Part shown: one piece after another, positions 9,012 through 16,600 of the stretch
Layout of the letters: each line of letters begins with the position of its first letter
Position numbering within the stretch: the stretch's first letter is position 1
DNA from: Parachlorella kessleri
Lineage: Eukaryota > Chlorophyta > Trebouxiophyceae > Chlorellales > Chlorellaceae
Assembly: GCA_001598975.1 (NCBI GenBank)
Contig: BBXU01003107.1
Span: 1 to 16,600, forward strand
Length of the DNA stretch: 16,600 nucleotides
Reading direction: 5' to 3'
Made by a program: the position numbers and the translations under genes
The notes under the pieces: model-generated
What the model was told of the DNA's origin: nothing
Database searches by the model: none
What the model saw: only the letters and a program-made list of their open reading frames with translations

Positions 9012-12000
9012 ATGAACAATCCACCGGATGACCAGCTGGATATGTCATTCTTGGACTCTCTGTTTAGCGAAGGTTCAGGCACAGAGTTGCACCCAGTAGA
9101 TGAATTCTTCACCTCCTACGTCGATGAGCTGGCACGCCAGTCTGTGAAGCGCCATCCCGAGCCAGGTGGGCTGCCCTGAGGGCGTCAAGGCAGCCACCAC
9201 AAGCTTGCAGATATGTTTTGAGCTTCTTGAGTTACCTTGGTGCAACAGCAGAACTTCACGTACATGCAACCCTTGGTGGATGCCAGCACTTGACTTGAGC
9301 ATTGGCACATTTTTTAGGAGACCAGCAGGTTGGCAGCTAGTGGCTGGTATCACAAACAGCACTCATGAGCACTCGCACAAGCCAAAAGATGTTTCGTCTG
9401 TCTGCAGGTGCAGCACCGGACGCCAAGCATGTACGAACTGGTGACGCAGTAACTCTTCCTTTCCCCCAGCCTGTTGCCCAGCCAGCTGTAGCCACTGACG
9501 CCACTGCCTTCAGAGTGCCCTCATCTGCTGCGCCTGTGGCGCTCGCTGGTAACGGCATCCCGGCCGGCCGTCAATTGCCCTTCAGCATGGCTGCCAGCAT
9601 ACCAGCCAATCTGGCAGGTACGGCCCTGTATCTGCCGCCGGCCAGTGCGCAGCAAGGGCTGATCCCTCTCAGCCAGGAGCAGCAGATTCTGCAGCAGCTG
9701 TCCCAGCAGCCCAGTTTGGCAGCAGTGGGCGGCGGGGTGCTACCATTCCATGCGCTACAGCAGCAGGGGCAGGGGCTGGCTCAACAGAGCGGGCCAGCTG
9801 CAGCTAGTGAGGGCAGGGCAATCGCCAACGCGGCTGGCCCAAGCCTGCAGCTGGCTACAGGCAGCGTGGCCTTCCCAATCACAACACGAGCAGCAACAGG
9901 GAGCGGTCCTGCCCTGGGAAGCTTGGATATGCTGCAAAGCTTGGGAAGTGGCGCTGCCTCTGGCAATGTGGCTGCTGCTGATGTTGGTGCGGCACCAGTA
10001 GAACAACACCCTAAGCGGAGGATGTCCAAGAAGAAGCAAGAGAGCAACAAGGCAGCACAGCAGCGCTACAGGTGTGTGCGGGGGGTTCCGTCAGTGCGCC
10101 AGGAGAGCACCACCTCAGACCAAGTTGAAGACGGTCCCCCAGGGTCATTCGGGGGTCAGTTAACGACCAGGGTGTTGCGATTGCAGAAGCTCCCCGGTGC
10201 TATTCAGCACTGTTCCTCTTGAAGGGCAGAGTGACTGGCTACAGCTTTATGGGTTGTGGTTAGAGACTGAAGTGTTGAAGGAGGGAGGTACATAGTCAAG
10301 GAGTGCATGCATGTTGCAGGATGGGGCACTGATGGTGTGGGCTGTAGTTAGCATGGGTGGCAGGTAGTGCAAACAGGGAGTAGAGCTGGGCTGGACTGGA
10401 CGGGCAGGGCTGGATGCAGAATGAGCCTGTAGTGGTGCCACGGAAGGGTGTTCCAGGGTGTGGGGTGTGTGTGTGCCTTGCTCCAGGGAGCGCAAGAAGG
10501 CTTTGGCTTCTGACATGGAGGGAAGGCTGGAGGAGCTGACGCAGCAGGTCGCGCGGCTGAGAGCCTTGGAGCAGAGAAACGCTCTTTTAGAGGTAGGTTG
10601 TGCCTGTCTGGCAACGACTTACTTTTCCTTGAAGCGGCCAAGAGCCTTGGAGCAAAGGAAAGCCCTTTCAGAGGTGGGTTGTGCGTTTACTTTCTGGCAA
10701 GTGACTCGGCTACCTTTTTGAGAAACAGGTGCTCGCATGTGGCCAAAGCTTGCCCACACCCGGCACAAGCTCAGGTAACATAATGCTGTAGGGTCTTTGT
10801 TTCAGTATTTGCCAGCGCTGCTGCTGCTGCATGACAGAGGATAGTGGCAGACGTTCACTATTTCGTATTGGCACTGAAAGTCTGAATTGCCTGTGCAAGC
10901 ACAGTCGTACAAACGTGGTGCAAAGCTTCTGGTTCCCATCGAACTTTGGCCTGTGCAATATCACATTTAAGCTCTGCCAGCCATTCAAGCCTAGGGGGAG
11001 GCATACTTGGCCACAGCGGCTTTCCTCTGTGGGTGCAGGCACAGAACACCGACTTGGAGGTGAGGCTAGTTGAGCAAGAGCGGGAGATTGAGCGACTCAG
11101 AGTCGCCTTTGCTGGCTCAGCTGCGGCCGTCTCAGAAGCAGCAACGGCAGTTGCAGTTGCCACCCAAGCCGCAAGCGGTGACGCAGCGGCAGGCTGGACG
11201 CTCCACACAGATGCAGCTGCTGAGGGCTGCAACCCGGCCAATGCAGATCGCCTATCCCAGGGTGAGGGCAGCCAGACTGCTGGCCCAGCAGGCACAGCGG
11301 GCTCAGCAGGGGGCTTGGCATGCTCACCAGGAGGCACAGCAGCAGCGCTTGCGGCCGTCTCTGTCGCCTGCTGCGAGGTGTTGCCCGAGCATGTGACTGG
11401 GTCTGCTGCAGAGGCGCTGCGACAGGAGCTGCCCTCTCATGTGGAGAGGCTGGAAGCATTTTTGCAGCAGCACGGGCTGCGGCAACTGCCCATTGAATCG
11501 CAAGGTGGGGGCTGCTGCCTTGTTTGTGTTGTAGTTGCCTTGAACGCTGGATGACCTGGAAAGTATGGAAGGGTGACGCAGGTTGCATGTTTGCTGCTGC
11601 TGGCTTTGCTAATGTCTTCTGTCTCAGGCATCAGTGGGAGCAGGTGACTGCTGCATTGAGCGGCTTGAATGCCAGCTTGTGACGGCAATCGTGTTGCTGG
11701 CTGGCTGGCTCCCCCATCCTGTGGGTGGTGCCCTTCCATGCCCCGGCTGCCGCCTCTGACTGCACCCACGCCCGCAACCCACAGCCATCCACGCTGTGCC
11801 TGTTGTGGCAACCAACTCGATGACCAACCCATTGCAGGGGTCCTGGCCACCCTGCCCACCCCCATTGTGAAGGAGCTTGTCCAGCTGGTGGGACGGTGCT
11901 GCCAGCTGTGCCAGGCAGCCATTCGATCTGATGGCGTAAGCGTGCAAGACCTGATAGAGCGCGATCCCGGGGGCCTGGCAGGCCCAGGCAGCCCGGCAGC

Positions 12001-13668
12001 GGCGGGGCGCTGGGGCGCCGTGCTGCGCATGCTGCGGCTGTCGGCAGAGCAGGCACAGCTGCTGCTGATGCTGCGCAAGGCCCACCTGGCAAAGATGCGC
12101 GGGATCTACAACGAGCGGCAGGGGCTCAACATGCAGGTCGGTTTGTGAAGCCAGGGTAGGCCATGTAGGGGAGCACTGGGGAGAGGTGGTCGCCTGCATA
12201 AGGCATGCAGCATTGAACACAGTTCCAAATATACTGTGCGAATGGTGGAGCCAGCCGTCATACAAAAGGGTCTCTGCCTCCGTTGTCCCTGTCCCTACGT
12301 GTTGGGCCTTTTCACGGCCACGAACAGCGGCTACGCCAACTGCATGCCAGAGGATGCCGTCCCCCCTCCTTCCACTGCTCTCAACTTTCCAACCGGACCT
12401 GCTGCCACCATTGCTACAAGTCTGCACCCCGCGCCCCAGCCCTTGTTGCGTGCGGGACACAAGTAAGGCACACCAGCTGTTCTCCTGCCTCACTTCTCCC
12501 TAACCCTTTACATCACCCCCTCTTCCTGCCAGGCAATGGCGCTCATGCTGCCTCAGGCTCGACAAAACCCGTACGATGATGGCACGGCCGAGGGTCGCCG
12601 CAGGGGCCTCAGCAGCAGCGGATACCTTGCAGTGGCTCGCAGCAGTGCAGAGCTGAGCGAGATACTTGACAAAATCAAGGTGCGCTGAGGCTGTGCCTGC
12701 CTGAGTTGCAATGGGACAGCAGCACGGAGCTGGCGACAACTTCGATGGAATTGCATGCAGTGTGATGGTTTCATATATATGGTGGCACTTGCAGGTGTGC
12801 TTCTGGGGGAAGGTGCACATGCTGGACAGCAAGTCACCTCAGCGCAAAGGCTGGGTTCTGCGATTAGGTGCTGATAGTGGCCCGACAGCGGTTGGTGGGC
12901 AGGCATGTGTGTGGTGCTGGGCCCTGCGGAATGCGCCTTACGCATTCATTTAAAGGGTGCTGTCCCTCCGCCCTGCAGAGCAATTGCGGTTGTGGAAATG
13001 CGGTTCTCCCCCTCCTCCCCCTCCTTCCCCTGCAGAGCAACCTCCGTCGTGAGCAACGGGCGGTTATGGAGATGAACTGCGTGACGATATCGCGCATCAT
13101 GACCCCACTCCAGGCCGCCATCTACATGGTCGACACCTACCCACAGCACTGCGATGCGCTGGCCCTCAGGTGCGATCAAGGGCGGTGTGTGCGGTCGTGG
13201 CTCATGCCCGCTGCTGGGCTCAGTGCTGCTACCTAGCAGCCCACATGGGCCTAGGAGGGGGGTGTATGGGGCGGCACTGTATGTAAGGGGTTTGCACAAG
13301 CTGTATGCCCAGCGTACTACGAGGCGTGCCAGCGGCATAGCATAATCTTTGAAGGGTCTCCCCGAATGCCTGAGAAGCGTGATGGAATGACTGTGTGACT
13401 GAGGTGAAGGCACTCCAATAGCCTTCCCTTCCAACCTAAGACACTCGGAAAGTTACATCTTGTACAGTATACTTTCAACCATGACGGTGCCCTAAGCTGC
13501 TGCGCCATGGCGTTTGTGTGGCCCTGCTGGGCACTAACTTGGGAGTCATACCCCTGCCTGGGTGACTGCCGACCATTAACTGTTTTCTGCTAATCCTTTC
13601 GCAGTAATGCGCTTGTTGCGGAGCAGACTGGCGAGCATGCAGCAGAGCGTGCTGCTGGCGGCCTATGA
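9012..13668 (+). CDS. bZIP transcription factor
   Basis: Predicted nuclear DNA-binding protein. Exons are 9012-9165, 9408-10071, 10487-10592, 11039-11504, 11838-12136, 12533-12679, 13036-13169 and 13605-13668; all phases agree and give 677 residues. Residues 1-51 are acidic with aromatic residues, resembling an activation region. Residues 53-250 are low-complexity Ala, Gln, Pro and Gly. The basic region at about 255-278 (KRRMSKKK, then NKAAQQRYRERKK) has the bZIP N-x7-R signature at N265 and R273 and is split by an intron inside the final Arg codon. A heptad coiled coil follows to about 330 (EGRLEELTQQVARL, then LEVRLVEQEREIERL); its first zipper position is Met, not Leu. After an Ala/Gly-rich stretch, the C-terminal part (465-677) has helical segments ending with IMTPLQAAIYMVDTYP, an extension I associate with algal bZIPs. 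Target genes are unknown. The last exon's frame is the least certain. Confidence 0.88.
10355..10380 (+). repeat. Dispersed-repeat copy in bZIP intron 2
   Basis: GGGTGGCAGGTAGTGCAAAC followed by AGGGAG, then GTAGAGCTGGGCTG. It aligns with the copies at 14051 and 14184 through the core and the following GAGTA/GTACGG and CTGGGCTG blocks. It lies in the intron 10072-10486. Confidence 0.5.
10553..10714 (+). repeat. Tandem duplication of zipper-exon end and splice donor
   Basis: Two copies with an 81-base offset. Both contain AGAGCCTTGGAGCA (10560 and 10641), a coding-like stretch, and a donor (GAG|GTAGGTTGTG and GAG|GTGGGTTGTG), then intron-like sequence with CTGGCAA. The first copy is the last part of bZIP exon 3 and the start of its intron; the second lies in the intron. 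Because 81 is a multiple of three and no stop intervenes, the second copy remains in frame with the first (ALEQRNALLE and ALEQRKALSE). Confidence 0.85.
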
Positions 13669-14050
13669 GTGAGGATAAGTGGCTCATGCGGCTAGCTATG
13701 CCTGCTTGCATGAGCAACCTAAGAGGCACAAGGCATTTAATCTGGTGGCGACCCTGCGGTTGCTTATGACATGCACCTTGATGTGTGCTGGACTAGACCA
13801 AGCCAGGCTGCAGAAAGTGTGTGGTAGCTTAGGGGTTCCATCTCATAACTTAGCTGCCATTACTTTTGGCTCCGTGCAATCCGCATGGTGAAGCACTTAC
13901 TGTTGAGCAAATTTGTATGTTAGGGCTGCTCTGGGGTCATTGCTTGCATATGCATTAGTGGTGGCAGGGGTGCATACACCTCAAGTAGGGGGAAGTATCC
14001 ATGGATGGCTGGATACAAGGTAAGCTGTGGCTTGCCTGTGTTTTAATCAA

Positions 14051-14213
14051 GGGTGGCAGGTAATGCGATCAGAGAGGAAGTACGGATATACTGGGCTGAG
14101 AGGGGTCCATGCAGGTATGCTCTGTGTCTTGCAGAGGCTCTGTGTCTTGCCTGAGAGTTGACTTGTAAAGGGTCTCGGTTAATAGTGGCAGGCAATGTGA
14201 ACAGGAGGTACGG
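14051..14213 (+). repeat. Two dispersed-repeat copies, 133 bases apart
   Basis: Copy one at 14051-14085 reads GGGTGGCAGGTAATGCGATC then AGAGAGGAAGTACGG; copy two at 14184-14213 reads AGTGGCAGGCAATGTGAACA then GGAGGTACGG. Both are preceded by a TTAATC/TTAATA-like block. The stretch between them (TCTTGCCTGAG, then AAAGGGTCTC) also resembles the sequence duplicated at 16252-16571. Confidence 0.65.
14164..14168 (+). terminator. Putative TGTAA polyadenylation signal for bZIP gene
   Basis: First plus-strand TGTAA seen after the bZIP stop, 496 bases downstream, between the two repeat copies. The motif is short, so placement is the only support. Confidence 0.35.
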
Positions 14214-14688
14214 AGCACTCCTTGTCGTCCAACTGAAAATTGCTTCCGACATTTGTTGGGTCGCATGACAAGGCTGAAACGATATCTGTTTGGAGCCAAC
14301 AGATGGATCAGTAGCACATGTCATTCATTCCATCCTAACCAAGCAAACCTGGCATGCTTGGTAAATTTCAGCCTACCTCCAGAACAACCAAGCATACTGG
14401 AAAGTATATTGTTCGTTCCAGACAATATGGGTTGGCCTATACGGGCCTTCAACTCACACCTATCATACTGCACCGTCTGACAGCTCAGACACAAGCTATG
14501 ACCAAATACTTGGGGAGGAGGCCAAATCTGCTGCCAGTCCTGATTGTAGACCAGAGGAGGAAAGCTGCAATATTGCGGTATGTAATGAGAAACCCTAATG
14601 AACGTTTGCAATCTTGTCGGCCTGACCACACCTGCAACCCCTAAACAGCCAGCGCTCTAGTGCCTGGATGCAGGCCGCCGTGCTGCAC

Positions 14689-14693
14689 TTACA
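14689..14693 (-). terminator. Putative TGTAA polyadenylation signal for the unknown minus-strand gene
   Basis: TGTAA on the minus strand, 81 bases beyond the stop codon at 14774-14776. The short distance to the predicted stop supports the gene model. Confidence 0.5.
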
Positions 14694-14773
14694 TTGTTCC
14701 ATTAGCTTTCCAATGGCACTGTCTGGCTAGCCAGCACCACCTCTTCTAGCATCCGGCAAAAACCCACACCCCG

Positions 14774-16034
14774 CTATGGGTTCTGCTGACCTGCATGCTG
14801 TGTCGTCTGATTCATGCTTGCAGCAACAATGTACTCGTCATACGCATCATCTGTCCTTGTCATATATTTATACCCAGCTGCCACAATGGTAGGCTGACAA
14901 ATGCACCTGGGGTTTTCGCCGCGGGGGTCGTCCCTAAAGAGTGCCAGCCGCGCAAAGGGACAACCGTACATGTAAATCCGCCGTGGCCCATCAGGGTCGT
15001 TCGGGTTGATAAAGCCAGACTGCTTTTGCTTCATGTCGTTGACGGTTGGCACGGTACCAAGCTGCACGTGCACACCAAAAAAGGAGTGGTAAGTCTGATG
15101 AGCTGCCTGCAAGAGGGTGCAATACGTCATGTGCATTGACATTTTGAATAGTGGAAGGATGCTCTAACAGGCTCCAGCACACCGCTGCAGGCAAGGCTCG
15201 ACGGCAAGTAGACGCACAACATGGCAGGCAGTGCCCTGTGGCCGGGCAGGTGCTAAGCATAGGAAACTTTGCCATCGACCAACCACTTTGCCAGCGACAA
15301 TATTGGCAAGTAGAGTGGAGGCATGCCCTGACTGGCTTTGACAGATAGGAGCATGGCAAACTCCATGGCAAGCATACACACTGTTTGGCAGGCAGTGCTC
15401 TGTGGCAGGGCTGGTGCTGAGCACAGTAGATGCTTCTACTTGCCTGCCTCTCCATGTGTCCGCTGACCTCAACGAAAGGGACATTAACGCTGGCGCCTAG
15501 TCCTGTGGCAACCATCTTCCAGCCTGGCAGAGTCTCCAGATCATACCAAATGCGGAAATCCCGCCGGTTGACCAGTTTAATCTCCTCTGACTTGAACCAC
15601 AGCTGCCGCGAGGCTACTCGAACCAGTGCACCCATGTTGTATTCTTTAGCATCCCAGTTCACCGGCGTGGTGATATTTATTTGCATATAACACGTGAGCG
15701 CCTCCTCGTCACTCTTTGGCGGCATCCACTCCTCCTCCTCGTCCGTCCCTGCCACATCCTCCTCCTCCCCCACCACCGTACCACCCCAGGCCACATTTCT
15801 TCGGTTGTAGAACCAGTCTTTAAGTTTCTCTCCGTCACGGTCACTGTCAAAGACAACCCTTGGGTTCCCAGACTTCAATGAAAAGCTGGGATATCTGGGG
15901 CTGCCTACACACACCGCAAGAGAACAGTTAGACAGTCCTTCTTACCGCAAGTGGCTCTTACAGCAGGTTAAGGGTAACGCGCAGAAACCCAGGACCCAAG
16001 AGAAGACAAAGCAGTCTCCACCTCCGTGGGCCAT
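14774..16034 (-). CDS. Unrecognised protein with N-terminal hydrophobic segment
   Basis: I do not recognise this family. Exons on the minus strand are 16034-15946, 15900-15468 and 15106-14774, giving 284 residues with consistent phases. Another first intron is equally consistent: donor after 15962 and acceptor before 15904, 280 residues. Residues 8-25 (CFVFSWVLGFCALPLTCC) are hydrophobic and could be a signal peptide or membrane anchor. Residues 75-96 are very acidic (GEEED, then TDEEEEWMPP). Residues 98-250 look like a folded, perhaps beta-rich domain with many aromatic residues (GALVRVASRQLWF, IWYDLETLPGWKM, YHSFFGVHVQLG, RRIYMYGCPFARLALF). C223, C242 and C244 could bind metal or form disulfides if exported. 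There are N-x-T sites at NIT (105) and NQT near the C terminus. A TGTAA follows the stop. It is a real coding gene by frame, splice signals and composition; the function is unknown. Confidence 0.72.
15203..15426. repeat. Duplicated 60-base block inside intron of the unknown gene
   Basis: Two blocks of about 60 bases, at 15203-15262 and 15367-15426, share GGCAAG, TGGCAGGCAGTGC, CTGTGG and GGTGCTRAGCA in the same order. A shorter related block starts at 15304. The shared TGGCAGGCAGTGC equals the core of the dispersed repeat. All of it lies in the intron 15467-15107. Confidence 0.65.
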
Positions 16035-16600
16035 GGTAGCGATAGTCAACCCTGGAGCACTGCGTGCGCCTGAACCCGAGAAGTGAGTAGCAGAAAAACT
16101 TAACTCAGACTGGAGGAAGAAGAGAAGAGAACTCTGCAGGGAGTGACTTATTTCGATCAGCACTGGATATCAGACCAGGATTCTGAAAGATCTAGATTCC
16201 ATAAGAATAAGTTTACAGGGTTGTGTTACGGTTGTGCTACTGTCAGTTGTAGGGTTGCCTGAGTGCTGAGCCAGTAGGTCTCTCCCCGACATAAGCTAAG
16301 GCCACTGTGAGAGGAGGTGCAGCTGAACCGAAGCAGGGGCAGTAAAGAACAGGGAAAGCCTCAACTGAAAGGGTTGAACTGTACTGAGTAGGCTGAATGC
16401 AAGTGTGTTCCTGGGTCTTGCCTGACTTCTAATTCATAAGGTCTCCCCCCCCAAGGCAAGCCAAGGCCACTGGAAGAGCAGGTGAAGCTGGAACTGGAGC
16501 CGGGGCGTCAAATATCAGTAAGGGTGCAGGTGGAGAGTGTGCGTCGTGGTGGTGGGGTGAGTGGGGGGGGGTGGGGGGGGTAGTGTGTCGGTCGTGGTGG
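16035..16600. promoter_or_regulatory. Upstream region of the unknown gene, repeat-rich
   Basis: This region lies directly upstream of the minus-strand start at 16034 and should include its 5' UTR and promoter, though no clear element is visible. From 16252 on it is taken up by a duplicated unit, and 16548-16580 is a G-rich run. No coding frame is convincing; the window ends here. Confidence 0.4.
16252..16571 (+). repeat. Two diverged tandem copies of a roughly 160-base unit
   Basis: Landmarks repeat at offsets of 163-165 bases: AGGTCTC at 16276 and 16439, AAGGCCACTG at 16298 and 16463, then GAGGAGGTGCAGCTGAA against GAGCAGGTGAAGCTGGA, and TTGCCTGA shortly before each. The section near 16370 (GAACTGTACTGAGTAGGCTG) also resembles 2459-2480 in TFIIA intron 2, next to a dispersed-repeat core. 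Confidence 0.65.

Larger units (their letters stand above)
13669..14773. other. Convergent intergenic region after bZIP gene
   Basis: 1105 bp between the bZIP stop and the stop of the next, minus-strand gene. It holds a TGTAA for each gene, two copies of the dispersed repeat, a short tandem repeat (GCTCTGTGTCTTGC at 14119-14132 and 14137-14150) and two perfect-stem hairpins (14284-14304 and 14338-14362). No conserved protein can be read on either strand. Confidence 0.7.

Noticed and set aside
11633..11648. 16-base micro-exon between CTCAG and a GTGACT donor in a bZIP intron
   Set aside because: Including it would shift the phase so that exon 5 (VLATLPTPIVKELVQLV) would be read out of frame.
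11624..12493. Long open frame on the minus strand (about 289 codons) opposite the bZIP C-terminal exons
   Set aside because: It is the reverse of a GC-rich coding region, spans introns and exons of the bZIP gene alike, has a composition rich in Cys, Trp, Gln and Ser, and matches no family.
14321..14644. Overlapping open frames on both strands of about 100 codons
   Set aside because: Neither shows a domain, they lie over hairpins in a gene-free stretch, and composition looks random.

Overview
The window looks like nuclear DNA from a unicellular green alga, probably a chlorophyte with a fairly GC-rich, intron-rich genome. Five genes can be read only by splicing. Introns have GT-AG ends (one GC-AG) and run from about 45 to 800 bases. 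Genes are followed by TGTAA, the chlorophyte polyadenylation signal, rather than AATAAA. One protein belongs to a BAH-PHD family that is typical of the plant lineage. The species cannot be named from the sequence alone. All exon models were built by hand from reading frame, splice phase and family alignment.

Layout from left to right, with strands strictly alternating: (1) 128-1433, minus: the N-terminal part of a copper-type P1B-ATPase with three heavy-metal-binding domains; the rest lies beyond the left edge. (2) 2040-4796, plus: the large subunit of transcription factor TFIIA, complete in six exons. (3) 6447-8599, minus: a BAH-PHD histone reader related to plant EBS/SHL, six exons, one intron with a GC donor. 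(4) 9012-13668, plus: a 677-residue bZIP transcription factor in eight exons, with a tandem duplication covering the end of its leucine-zipper exon and the splice donor. (5) 14774-16034, minus: an unrecognised 284-residue protein with an N-terminal hydrophobic segment.

The start-to-start gaps are about 606 bp (genes 1 and 2) and 412 bp (genes 3 and 4) and must hold divergent promoters. The stop-to-stop gaps are about 1650 bp and 1105 bp and hold convergent 3' UTRs. Three of the five genes act in transcription or chromatin reading, but nothing shows that they form a pathway.

Gene-free stretches and some introns carry degenerate copies, on both strands, of a dispersed repeat with the core GTGGCAGGCARTGYGAAYAG. 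The clearest copies are in 5781-6104, 14051-14213 and 15203-15426, and related duplicated sequence fills 16252-16571. This family and the bZIP exon duplication are the main unexplained structures. I see no CRISPR array, tRNA, rRNA, complete transposon or bacterial-style operon.
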